Below are positions 11,415-21,831 of a DNA stretch of 64,000 nucleotides, piece by piece (position 1 is the stretch's first letter; each line of letters starts with the position of its first letter). The notes below the pieces were generated by a model. That model did not search any database and was not told the origin of the DNA. It saw nothing but the letters and a program-made list of their open reading frames with translations. Source of the stretch: Nymphaea colorata (taxonomy: Eukaryota > Streptophyta > Magnoliopsida > Nymphaeales > Nymphaeaceae); NCBI RefSeq assembly GCF_008831285.2, contig NC_045145.1, positions 434,001 to 498,000 on the forward strand, read 5' to 3'. The translations under genes were made by a program, and so were the position numbers.

Positions 11415-12410
11415 CTAGGACTGGCAAACCCACCCACTGTCTCTTTGTCTCTCATTATCTCACCTCATCACCTCTCCGGCCCCTCCCATGCGAGCCCACT
11501 AGGACTGACAAACCCACCCACTTTCACTATGAGGGCAATATTGAAGAGAAAGAGAGTGTGTTCACACATGCACACACACATATAAGAACTCAAAGCCAGG
11601 CTAGGTTGAGTCAAGAAACAGTTCAGGCAATTATACTCGCACTTCGAGAGATACAAAATTTATAAAAAGACAAAAAAATAAGAGATAGTACGTACCTGGT
11701 GCCATGTATCTGGGGTTCCGAGAGTGGCTGTAAGAGTAGAAGAATTCAGATTAACTAGAATCTTTGCAATGCCATAATCGCTGACGTATCCTGTCATGTT
11801 CTCATCTAAAAGCACATTACTTGGCTTTAGATTACAATGAACTATAGTCTCCGAGTAACCATGGTGAAGATATTCTAGTGCACAAGCCACATCAATGGTG
11901 ATATCCAATCTCTAAAAGTGATTCAAGTGATGGCCACCCAATGTAGACAAGCTTCTAGGCTCCCAAGGGGCATGTATTGGAGAACTAAAGCCTTGAAATC
12001 TCTACTAGAGCAAGACGTAATGACTTTAACGAGGTTTCGGTGTCTCATTTGGCGCATGAGAGTGCACTCGATATCAAAACTTTTAGATGCTCCTTCAAAT
12101 AACAAATTATGGACCTTAACAGCCACTGTCGTTCCATCTGCTAGAATTCCTTTGTACACTGAACCAAAGCATCCATTCCCAAGAAAATTTGCATTACTGA
12201 AGTTGCTCATCGTATGCAGTAAATCTCTTGAGAAATCATTGGAAGTGTAATTCCTCGTAATCTTTCAATGTCATCATGAAGTTTAAACAACCTCCTCTTT
12301 CTATGGCATGACATACCAATGAGCGTGCAAACAATGACCAAAAGTGCTAAGCCTCCAAGTGTGCAAGCGGCAATGACTCTAGCCGCATTGCTCTTACTTT
12401 GCCTCTCTGT

Positions 12411-12773
12411 TTAGTCAAAGCACAATGGGACATGGAATTTGGGAGGTCCACATAGTGCATAGTTCCCTAGGAAGGACCCGGCAGAAAAGTTTGCAAACTT
12501 TCCACCACTAGGAATCTCTCCTTCCACCACTTGGAATCTTCCCAGCAGTTCATTCATAGCAGCTGATCTTTCAGCTGGAGTAGTGTTGCTTTCATTCAAA
12601 AGATGGCTGTCAATGACATCTGAAATTGCAACAGGAAATGCTTCACCCACCCATTGCCTCAAACTAGAATCCCCATCAAACTGTTCATCAGTAGGCTTTC
12701 TTCCTGTAAACACCTCAAGGACGAGAATTCTATAACTGTAGACATCGGCTTTGGCTGACACCTTTCCGGCCAT
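12411..12773 (-). pseudogene. Chimeric open frame at the junction of the two receptor-kinase copies
   Basis: A 120-codon frame reads kinase C-lobe first (KADVYSYRILVLEVF, GRKPTDE, HLLNESNTTPAERS). It then switches, within a few residues around 12537, to the end of an LRR ectodomain (GEIPSGGKFANFSA, NYALCG, FHVPLC). The junction contains two versions of GATTCCTAGTGGTGGA-like sequence, suggesting repair or recombination through short homology. It is not a plausible real protein. It is the scar where copy 1 exon 2 was joined to a truncated copy 2 exon 1. Confidence 0.75.
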
Positions 12774-12781
12774 CCCAAATT

Positions 12782-14122
12782 CTAATTCAATTACTCAACA
12801 ATATTAGACATCAATAGCAAGAACAATATAATTGGCTAATGCTCATCTATGATGCAATTGCACTAATTGGTTTTGGGCAAGAGGCCCGGAAATTAATGGA
12901 CTTAAGATCAATTTAACCTCCAATCCTGCCTTTCTCTTGTTGTATTCTCATATATACATCTAAAGAAGAGTACACGATTGTGATTTAGAAGAAGACGTGG
13001 TTATCGGGCCCTGGTCTGAGCCCGCCCGATAATGTATCGGGCCGGCTCGGGTCAGCCCGATTGTGGCCCCATCCATCCCGATAACATTTAAATATTAATT
13101 TATTTTTTAATAATATATATATATATATTTAAAACATATTTTATATTCAAAAATTTATTTTATGTTGATTTTTTTGGTAACCGTGCCGGGCCTGGCTCTG
13201 ATTTCAGAGTCAGGCTGGCTGGGACCTGGTTCATATCGGGCCAGGCTACCCCGATGCCCAGGTCTATTTAGAAACTGAAGTCCTATATATATGATATTCA
13301 AGTGCTCTTAAAAGAATTCAAACATGCATCCAGATTTTTTCTATGGGGCATGTGAGATTTGTTGAGCTTCATCAATTGTATGGTGCAGTAATTCCACAAC
13401 ATAAAGGCCTAATTAAACTCATCTTCCTTCCCATTCTCCTGTGACCTGTCCAAGGTTCCCTTAAAGGGCTCTAAATCGAGTGAATTATTCAGTAGTGCCG
13501 ATTGTTAGCCAGTCTTAAGCCATTAGGCAGAAAGGTATTTATGATTAGGATTCTTTTATACAAAAAGGAAAAAAGTTTATAATTTCTGTTAAAAGAAGAA
13601 GATCAATTGAAGATTCTGGTCTGTTGTGGACATGCAAACAACAGATGTGTACATGAGAACAAAACAACGCAAAAACTAGCATGCAACACCATATGCCATA
13701 CGAACAACGAATGTTTTGTCCACGTAAAATAGTTTATTAATGACCTTTACATTATTAAGCCAGGAACCACTTGTGCATGTCTTTATGTGTGAACTACCAA
13801 ATCATGATGATTAGATGGATCATGGGTATTTTCACAACAATTAATATATTTATTGATGTTATATTGCAAACCACAGCAGAGTATAATTAGTTAAACCACA
13901 TAGGCCAGGACCAAATCATATATATATATATGAATCAGTGGCTACCTATGTTACTGATGACTCTTTTTCTTATTTTGTGACCCTAAAAACAGTCTCAATG
14001 CTAAAAGTGGTTGCCAAAACATTGACTATCATCGATGCATTTTTTGCAATGTTTTAAACAATACAAAATTAAAAAAAAGGCTTAGTCACCTGATTTCAAT
14101 ATAAATAAATAAATGAATAAAC

Positions 14123-14167
<45 letters not shown>

Positions 14168-14449
14168 AAGAGAGTCGACTAGGACTGGCAAACCCACCCA
14201 CTCTCTCTTTGTCTCTCTTTATCTCACCTCATCACCTCTCCAGCCGCTCCCATGTGATCCCAACTTCTCTTCCACTTTCTCTGTGAGGGCATTATTGAAG
14301 CGAAAGAGTGTGCATTCACAAATGCGCACACACATTTAAGAACTCAAAGCCAGGCTAGGTTGACTCAAGAAACGATTCAGGCAATTATACTCACACCTCG
14401 AGAGACACAAAATTTATAAAAAGACAAAAATATAAGAGATAGTACGTAC
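12782..14449 (-). other. Kinase intron of receptor kinase copy 1
   Basis: Bounded by a GTACGT donor and a TTAG acceptor in the conserved phase of LRR-XII kinases (codon for Glu of APE split across the junction). It contains a hAT-type MITE (12992-13266), a (TA)n near 13112-13130 and a (TA)n(GA)n run near 14120-14172. The middle part, about 13300-14050, has no counterpart in the copy 2 intron. Confidence 0.8.
12992..13266. mobile_element. hAT-type MITE in the kinase intron (copy 1)
   Basis: Orthologous in position to the element at 5657-5918. The right terminus is CCAGGTCTA and the left a mutated AAGACGTGG. The flanking octamers TTTAGAAG and TTTAGAAA match at 7 of 8 positions, supporting an 8-bp hAT target duplication. 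Confidence 0.75.
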
Positions 14450-16914
14450 CAGGTGCAATGTATCCGTGGTTCCGAGAGTGGCTGTAAGAGTAGAAGAATT
14501 CAGACCAACTAGAATCTTTGCAATGCCAAAATCGCTGATGTATGCTGTCACGTTCTCATCTAGAAGCACATTACATGGCTTCAGATCACAATAAACTATA
14601 GTCTCTGAGGAACCGTGGTGAAGATATTGTAGAGCACAAGCCACATCAATCATGATATCCAATCTCTGAAAGAGATTCAAGTGATGGCCACCAGAATGTA
14701 GACATACTTCTAGGCTCCCAAGGGGAATGTATTGGAGAACTAAAGCCTTGAAATCTCCACTAGAGCAAGACATAATGACTTTAACGAGGTTTCGGTGCCT
14801 GATTTGGCGCATGATAGTACACTCGATATCAAAACTTTTAGATGCGCCTTCAAATAACAAATTTTTGTTAAGGACCTTAACAGCCACTGTTGTTCCATCT
14901 GCTAGAATTCCTTTATACACTGAGCCAAAGCTTCCACTCCCAAGAAAGTTTGCATCACTGGAATTGCTCCTTGCATGCAATAGCTCTCGGTAAGAAATCA
15001 CTGGGAGTGTAATTCCTTGTAATCTTTCAAGGTCGTCAGGACGCTTCGACAACCCCTCTTTTGATAGCATGAGATACCAATGAGTGGGCAGACAATGAAC
15101 AAAAGTGCTGAGCCTCCAATTGCACAAGCGGCAATGACTTTAGCCGCATTGCTCTTACTTTGTCTCTCTGTTTTGTCTAAGCACAATGGGACATGGAATT
15201 TTGGAACTCCACATAGTGCATAGTTCCCTAGGAATGACTCGGCAGAAAGGTTTGCAAACTTTCCACCACTTGGAATCTCTCCTTCCAATAGATTGAAGGA
15301 CAAGTCCAAGACCTGGATGTGTTGAGATTCCTCCAATGATTTTGGTATCTCACCGGAAAGCATGTTATGGGAAAGGTCAATAGTGTCAAGGTTTAGCATG
15401 TGATCAAGTTGTTCAGGAATGTGACCATCAAATGTGTTACGAGAGAGATTCAAAAACTCTAGCATTTGGAGCTTTGATAATGATGCAGGAAACTCTCCAC
15501 TCAGCTTGTTTGCAGAGATATCCATGTGGTTCATCATGGTAAAACCCGAGACCCAAAGGCAGGTGACCAGTGAAGGAGTTGTCCTGCAAGTATAACTCCC
15601 ACAAGTCCTTCAACTCACAAAGACCAGGTGGTAGTGTTGATGACAATCTGTTTGTGCTTAGATACAGCCTTTGCAAACTAGTGAGATTGTTTATAGAGCT
15701 TGAAATTGACCCAATTAGCATGTTGTGTCCAATATTAGAAGTATACTTGCGGACCAACTGGTAGACTGATAGTGGGATTGGGCCTTCTAATGCATTGTCG
15801 TAAAGAAACAACACCTGTAAGTGCATTTGTCCTATATTTGGTGGAAGGTGCCCTTTTATTTTGTTGGAACTCAAACCTAAGGCAATTAACTTGGTCAAGT
15901 TGGCTAGGGCTAATGGGATAGTACCTTCAATCTGATTAGAGGAAAGGTCAAATTTCGACAAGGTGGTTGTCAAGTTTCCAACAGAGGTAGGAAGAATGCC
16001 ACTCAAAAGGTTTTTTGATAGATAAACTTCCTCTAGCATCCGACACCTGGTGAAGGATGTGAGAATGGAGAGCTCAAGGTTGCCAGGGACATTGGTCAAC
16101 ATATTTTTCCCAAGGTTAAGGTATGTGAGTTGTGATAGACTACCTAGTTCTAATGATGTCGGACCACTAAATTTATTTCTTTCTGCAGTAAGAACTTGAA
16201 GTCTTGTAGCATTTGAAAGAGAAGTCGGGTGAGGGCCATCAAAATTTTTTGCACCCATATAGAGTTGTTCGAGATTGGGTAGGAAGCGGCAAGCATCTTT
16301 TGGGAGATGCCCTGTTAGTTGATTTGTCGTGAAACTCAAATCCCAAAGGGCGGATAGGTTAAACAAGCTCTCAGGCAGTGTACCAGTGAGATTGTTCATT
16401 TGCATGTTAAAGACCATCAAGTGGGTTAGGCTTCCCAACTCAGGAGGAATGTGCCCCTGTATCTGACTTTGACCAATACTAAACCACTCCAGTTTTGTGA
16501 GATTAGCCAAAGCAACTGGAATAGTGCCAGTGAGCCTATTACCACCAATGCTTAAGAGCTTGAGTTCCGACAAAATGCCTAGAAACTGTGGGATGCTTCC
16601 GTAGAAATGGTTTTCTCGTAGTGACAGTATTTGGAGACCTCGACAATGGCTCACTGTTTGTGGGATCAACCCCTCAAAATTGTTTTTTCTTGTAGAGAGA
16701 TTTTTTAACTGAGGGAGACGACTAAAATCAATGAGAAGGTGACCATGGAAACTGCCGTTCGAGAGATCAAGAACCTGTAAGAAGGAGAGATTGCTGATGT
16801 ATGGTGAGATAGTACCTTCAAGTGCCTTTTCAGGGAGGTTCAGAGCAACTACAATTTGTGAACCATGACCGCATGAAACTCCATTCCAATCACAGAAAGA
16901 GATGTTGGAATTTC

Positions 16915-17289
16915 AAATCCCAAATCAAAGTTGTCAATTGAACTTCATTTTTCCCTAGATATCACAAACTCGTTTCAACCATAGTCACAGATATGCTTTC
17001 CCCTTTTAAATGGCGAGGCTTTTCTATCATATAATATGGTTAGCATGAAGAAAACAGGAAAAATATGGTAAATCTTAAAAAAAATTGGGTAAAACTTAAA
17101 AATTAGGGGAAAATAAGATGAATGGTAGGCAATTTAAAAAAATAAATATGTGAGAAAAAATAAAAATAGAAGTTTGAAATGAGCAGTTTAGCAATAAAAA
17201 GTATGAAAAAAAGTCTTAAATGAAGAAAAGGAAAAAAAAACTGGAAAAAAGCGTTTCGTTGGTGTGGCATTTTTTTTCCAAAAAATTGC
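16915..17289. other. Intergenic stretch upstream of the receptor-kinase relic
   Basis: AT-rich sequence with A-runs. The N-terminal exon part (signal peptide and first half of the LRR N-cap) expected here is not recognisable. A stop codon sits just upstream of the LRR frame. No promoter could be identified with confidence. Confidence 0.5.
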
Positions 17290-17625
17290 TTGAATCGGCT
17301 GGTTCGTTCAAATCTATGCTAAATCAATTTGATCTAGTCCATCCGTTTTTAAAAAAATTATTGTTTTTTGTTATCATTTATAGGTTGTCTATTTATTTTT
17401 CAAAAGAATATAATTTTCATATTTTGTGCTGATTCACAACCAAATCATTTAGATCACGGGATCGACCAGCACATGGAAGTTGCTTAGTAACATCATCCGC
17501 TCGATTCAAAAGCTGATTTTTCCCACATCGCAATCAGACCACGATGGCTAGCTAGCTGTACATGTTGAGAGTCCATTGACTCAAAATAGGATAGGAAATT
17601 AATCGTTGATGAATCGGCTCGAAAT
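17290..17625 (+). repeat. Left arm of a long inverted repeat
   Basis: Landmarks such as CTAAATCAATTTGATC, TATTTATTTTTCAAAA, ACATGGAAGTTGCT and AGGATAGGAAATTA recur as reverse complements, in mirrored order, at 18890-19210. The arms are about 330 bp with moderate divergence, separated by about 1.27 kb. This could be a long-TIR DNA transposon (MULE or foldback type). No transposase frame is seen between the arms. Confidence 0.75.
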
Positions 17626-18889
17626 GGATGAGACATGCATTTCCAGTATCTTAAATGCTTCCATTCAGTGGTCAAACTCGATGTCATTCTTTCCTTATGC
17701 GATATTTCTTCCTAGTTATAAAACTTTTTATTGTACATTAATTTTTATATTCTTCAATTCATTTTTCTGAAAGGAAATTTAGATTTTTAATTTTTTTATT
17801 TATGCAAAGATGCAATCATATATAAAAGTCAGGTTCAGACCTAAGGCTTATCTCGGATCCAAATATGAGGAGGATTAAGTAGAATTTCCCACGAAGACCT
17901 CCAAAGAATCAACTTATATTGAGTGAGTTAGCTGCATTTATCGGTGAGCTACTCCGGCAGCGTCTTGAATGCCAAAGGCTTCAATGAGTCAATCTAAGTA
18001 AAATACTCATCAGGCATTTAATATCCTATTTACTTAGATGCAACAGCCACAGTCAAAACCATGGCAAAAGGTCAGTTGCCGCTAGGTTATTACCACAACT
18101 ACTTTAGTTAAGTGCCATGAGGAAGACCATGGCTGAAAACATCTTTAACCACGATTTTTGGGTGTATTGGCCATGGTTTTGATTGTGCTTAATAACATTT
18201 TTTTTTTTGGTTGTAGTGACATGTCAGTGTAAAACTTTTTTATGGGGTTAAATATGAATTGCTTCATGATAAGGTCAGTTGTCACTAGGTTTTCTAATAG
18301 ATCAAAGACATAACTATATTCTTGAGGAGCCTATAAAAGCTTGGTGTGCACTATAACTTAAGGGATCATTTGCTGGTAGAAACACTTTCTTAGTGTCCCA
18401 TGAATTTGCCCCAAAGATTGAGACAGGTTCATCTGAACGCTAGAACTATTGTTTTACAAACCTGCTCCAATTGTTGGGGTAGATTCGTGGGACACTCAAA
18501 AAATATCCATGCTGCCAAACTACCCCCAAGGAGGACATGCGTATATAATTAGAATGAGTTTTGTTGCCATTTCATGACCAAACTGATTGTGGGATGACGT
18601 GCATGCAATAGAACATTGCTTTTCTTCTATATATGATGATGATGCTCGGATTATTTTGCACACGACTGCCTTCTGTAAGTAGTTAATTGTGTCAATCACT
18701 AAAAAGGGAACTTATAGATCGATCCGAGGGATGTCCTTTGTCCACCCTAAGTACAGGCGAAATATAAATGAAGTTGTTGAGTGATAAAATCCCATGGCCC
18801 CTCATCCGTTTAGAAGATAGCCATTATATACGTCAGGCATTTAATATCCTCATCATATAAATGAAGTTGTTGAGTGATAAATATAAAAT
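17626..18889. other. Spacer between the long inverted repeat arms
   Basis: No gene is seen. It contains a small hairpin-forming element (18043-18190) and two direct repeats. One is GTCAGGCATTTAATATCCT or near copies at about 18010 and 18832. The other is AAATGAAGTTGTTGAGTGAT at about 18768 and 18858. These suggest several small duplications inside the inverted-repeat unit. Confidence 0.55.
18043..18190. mobile_element. Small hairpin (MITE-like) sequence
   Basis: The left arm CACAGTCAAAACCATGGC (near 18047) pairs with the right arm GCCATGGTTTTGATTGTG (near 18167), spaced by about 100 bp. Inverted arms with a short spacer fit a small MITE. No target duplication could be fixed. Confidence 0.5.
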
Positions 18890-19210
18890 CTCATTCATCA
18901 ACCACTAATTTCCTATCCGATTTTTGAATAAATGGGCACTCAATACAGCTGGCTATCATGGTCAGATGACGACGTTGTGAAAATCACTCTTGAAACGAGT
19001 GGATGAAGTTGCCTAGCAACTTCCATGTTGTCGCCGATCCGGTGATTTAAATGACTTCTTTGTGAATCAACATAAAATATGAAAAATTATATTCTTTTTG
19101 AAAAATAAATAAACTGTATAAAAAACTAACTGAAAACATTTTCTTTTTAAACAGGTGGGCTGGATCAAATTGATTTAGCGAAGACTTGAAGCAACCATAT
19201 TACACTAATC
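18890..19210 (-). repeat. Right arm of a long inverted repeat
   Basis: Reverse-complement counterpart of 17290-17625, including CTAATTTCCTATCC, AGCAACTTCCATGT and GATCAAATTGATTTAG. See the left arm for the interpretation. Confidence 0.75.
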
Positions 19211-19830
19211 AAGCAACGACGCAGTAGCAAACATTTCATGACTGACGACAACGACCAGTTACATATAGGTTGTGAGAGATGACAACCAAAATTAGGTAGT
19301 AAATATAATCATAAAAATGCATCCTTTTTTTTTTTGAAAAAACAATTATAAAACACAAAAATTAAGTCCACTGAATAAAACGGCAAAACGATTATCTTTT
19401 TTGAAAAAATGCCAAAATGGAAAATGTGGTTTTCCTGTCTTTTTCATATTTTTTTCAATTTTTTAAAATTTTTAAAAAGTTGCCATATATTTTTTTTGTA
19501 TTTTTTGTATTTTATTTTTCATTCTCACTGTATTATAAGATAGAAAGACCTCGCTGTTTAAAAAGAAAAACGATATTCGTGTTTATGGTAGAAACCTAAT
19601 TTTGGATATATAAAAAACAAGTTAACAATTGACAACTTTGGTTTGAAATTGAATAGAGTTGAAAAGTGGCAAAGGGAAATAAGGTACCGGTTACACCAAT
19701 AAAAGTCTGCTCCATGCAAACGGCCGTGCCGCTGGACATAGAACTGTGAATCCAACACTTTCCAAAGCAGTAAACCTTCAACTCCTCTTCATGCACATAC
19801 CGGACAGGCATGGCTATCACCAGTTGCTTA

Positions 19831-19862
<32 letters not shown>

Positions 19863-20583
19863 TAAGCAACTGGTAATATCCATGACTACCGTTTATGTAT
19901 CTCCAAAATTTAAAAATTAAGATAAAAACAGAATTCCGTTAGCATTTGCATGGATCAAGCATCTATTCTATGGAAATTTAACAGTTCAACCAAGTAGTTG
20001 CTTATGCATATCGGTTATGCTGGAACTTTTGAATTCAGGAAAGAACTTCAGGATTAATTTGAGGCACGTAATGCATCCTGCTGCTGCTAGATCAGGACCA
20101 AGAAACAAACATTCAGCAGTCGATGGCAGAATCACCACCAAATTTCTCAAAACTGAAGTGAAAGAAATGCTGTCATTTGATTGGTTTACTTGCTAGTCAA
20201 AAGCAGAATTTATGTTGCATGAACAGCTTGCTGGGGATTAGGTCCCAGCAAAATCAATCTGTACAATGTAGAAAGATCAGGAGAGTTGCAATTAATGCTG
20301 ATATTCACGGTGATGTTTGCCAAAAATGACTCAACCATTCAAAAGCACACAAAAAGAAACAAAGCAAAACGCACAGATACATGTTAGCAGTTAAACTGCA
20401 CAAAAAGAGAGCTTAATTTCTAGGTAACACTAAAGGAACCAAAAAGCATATTATTTGACAATCATTTCTTTTCTTTGGTGACTCATAGCATGACCAGTAC
20501 TCAAATATTTAATCCACAAGAAAAATAAGATCAACATTACTTGCACAATCATATCAGTGCTCTATATGTTAGAATGTGTGTGT
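19211..20583. other. Intergenic stretch with a perfect short hairpin
   Basis: No gene is supported. At about 19817-19875, ACCAGTTGCTTAAT and ATTAAGCAACTGGT flank a TA-repeat, giving a perfect 14-bp stem. The rest is AT-rich sequence without recognisable coding or repeat structure. Confidence 0.6.
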
Positions 20584-20753
20584 CAGAACCGAACTATAGT
20601 TTCAAAATTTTAATAGAGACCAAAATAGAATTTTTCAAATTTTTTATATACGTTAAACTAAAATTTATGAAAATTACATATCAATGTTTGATTTTTTTTA
20701 AAATTTAGGGGTAGGGGACCAAGCCCCCTGCTGGCGCCGTGCATCCGTCCCTG
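20584..20753 (+). mobile_element. hAT-type MITE, CAGGGGCGGA family (member 1)
   Basis: It carries the family core (AACTATAGTTTCAAAATTTTAA) and ends in CATCCGTCCCTG. Flanking octamers GTGTGTGT (20576-20583) and GTGTGTAT (20754-20761) match at 7 of 8. The 5' end lacks the first part of the family terminus, so this member is internally shortened. Confidence 0.65.
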
Positions 20754-20861
20754 GTGTGTATTGTAACTGTTGGTCCGTCTAAAGTACTACTAGTAATTTT
20801 GGCTTGATACATAATATCTTGTAAGATGTTGAGGAATTTTAATAGTCAGGGGTGCCATATC

Positions 20862-21012
20862 TCAATGCATTAACATAGCTTAATGATTTACTGAATAATA
20901 TAAAGGCAAAAGCCAAAAATCGACAATCGAAAGTCATAAATGCATGAACATAGCTTAATGATTTACCCAATAATATAAAGGGAAAAGCCAAAAATCAAGA
21001 ATCGAAAGTCAT
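20862..21012. repeat. Tandem duplication of about 75 bp
   Basis: Two adjacent near-identical units, each containing AACATAGCTTAATGATTTAC, AATAATATAAAGG and AATCGAAAGTCATA. Noncoding. Confidence 0.85.
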
Positions 21013-21548
21013 AGCAACAGAAGAACATGAATTTAATGAGCTTCCTTTGGCAATGTTTCGTAACATATTCTATTGATGTTTTGATCAATTAAATGGATCT
21101 CACTTTTATCAAAGTGCTTCCTAAATGTTGTTTGTCACATTCAGGCCTGTACAAGAGTATAAAAATTCAGTCACGCACTTAGTATGCTCCACATACATTT
21201 CTGATGCTCGTATCTTGCTTCATGCGAGTAATCAAACCTGGTGATTGGTCATACATATTATAGCTGATAATAAATCACTGATCCAGTTGATGTGACCATC
21301 ACTTACAGATTCTAGTATTTGGATCACTATGTTACTGAAGACCGCAAAGAAATGAAGAGTCTCAAGATGATTGGAGAAGGCAATGAAGGAGGGAAGCCAA
21401 AAAACCGAAAAAAATCCATAACTCTCTTCCTTGTCTGGAACTCGACACAAGGTTGCACCATTGCCCACCACAAGGAAATCAGATTTTGTTTTCCTATGGT
21501 TTTTTTTGAGGTTTTTGGGAGATCAGATGGAGTAACTTGTGATTTCAG

Positions 21549-21668
21549 GATGGGAACAAAGATGAAGGTCTCTGGGAGCAACGGAGCTGGGAAGAGAGCT
21601 GCTAAGAAAGGGAAAGGGAAGGACCCTAACAAGCCCAGGCAAATGCCTAGCTCCTTCTTCATCTTTTT
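21549..21668 (+). pseudogene. HMGB (HMG-box chromatin protein) 5' coding exon, isolated fragment
   Basis: HMGB proteins bend DNA in chromatin. The frame starting at ATG 21550 encodes a basic N-terminus (KRAAKKGKGK) followed by KDPNKPRQMPSSFFIF. This matches the first strand of the plant HMG box, whose family form is DPNKPKRPPSAFFVF. A splice acceptor-like TTTCAG lies directly before the ATG and a GTGAG donor follows at 21669, both at positions expected for plant HMGB genes. The remaining HMG box (FRKxFKE and onward) was not found in the 160 bp before the solo LTR or in the 1.3 kb after it. I therefore treat it as a fragment. A very long intron with later exons beyond recognition cannot be excluded. 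Confidence 0.65.
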
Positions 21669-21831
21669 GTGAGTTTTTTTTTCACCTTTTTGGTTTTTTT
21701 CTATCAACCTTCAGCTGTGTGCTTTCTTGAGTTCCACATCAAGGTGGAGCATCATCTTTATGTGTCAATTTCCTAACGCCTCTAACTAAATCATTGGGGA
21801 AACTAGAAAAATTGGGAAAAGAGAAGAAAGG

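Larger units (their letters stand above)
5130..12537 (-). pseudogene. LRR receptor kinase pseudogene, copy 2 (Xa21/EFR-like, LRR subfamily XII)
   Basis: The family comprises plasma-membrane immune receptors with extracellular LRRs and a cytoplasmic Ser/Thr kinase. Exon 1 (11696-12537) keeps only the last LRR cap (GEIPSGGKFANFSA), a transmembrane remnant and most of the kinase domain. The glycine loop (GNGCFGSVYKG) and VAVKV lysine are present. The catalytic loop reads HCNLKPSN instead of HCDLKPSN, and DFG reads DYG. A consensus GTACGT donor ends the exon at 11696 and an AG acceptor opens exon 2 at 5446. Exon 2 (5446-5130) has GRKPTDE, HLLNESN and ERMDMKEVI, then a stop. Most of the LRR domain is missing and there are several frameshifts. 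The 6.25 kb intron is expanded by a Tat-like LTR block. With both catalytic aspartates altered, this is almost certainly non-functional. Confidence 0.85.
12538..16914 (-). pseudogene. LRR receptor kinase pseudogene, copy 1 (Xa21/EFR-like, LRR subfamily XII)
   Basis: The relic of an LRR receptor kinase, a cell-surface immune receptor family. Exon 1 (16914-14450) opens inside the N-terminal cap (FCDWNGVSCG). It continues with many LRRs of the LxxLxLSxNxLxGxIP type, the C-cap (GNYALCGVPKFHVPLC), a transmembrane segment (AACAIGGSALLFIVCPLIG) and the kinase N-lobe (GSGSFGSVYKG, VAVKV). The catalytic loop is YCDLKPCN instead of the usual HCDLKPSN; SDFGIAK is intact. The exon ends at a GTACGT donor after 14450. 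The intron is 12782-14449, and exon 2 begins at 12781 ([16 protein letters not shown]). There is no signal peptide. Frameshifts occur near 15540 and 15050, plus one deleted base just before the donor. Exon 2 is cut at 12538 and fused to the next copy. Confidence 0.88.
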
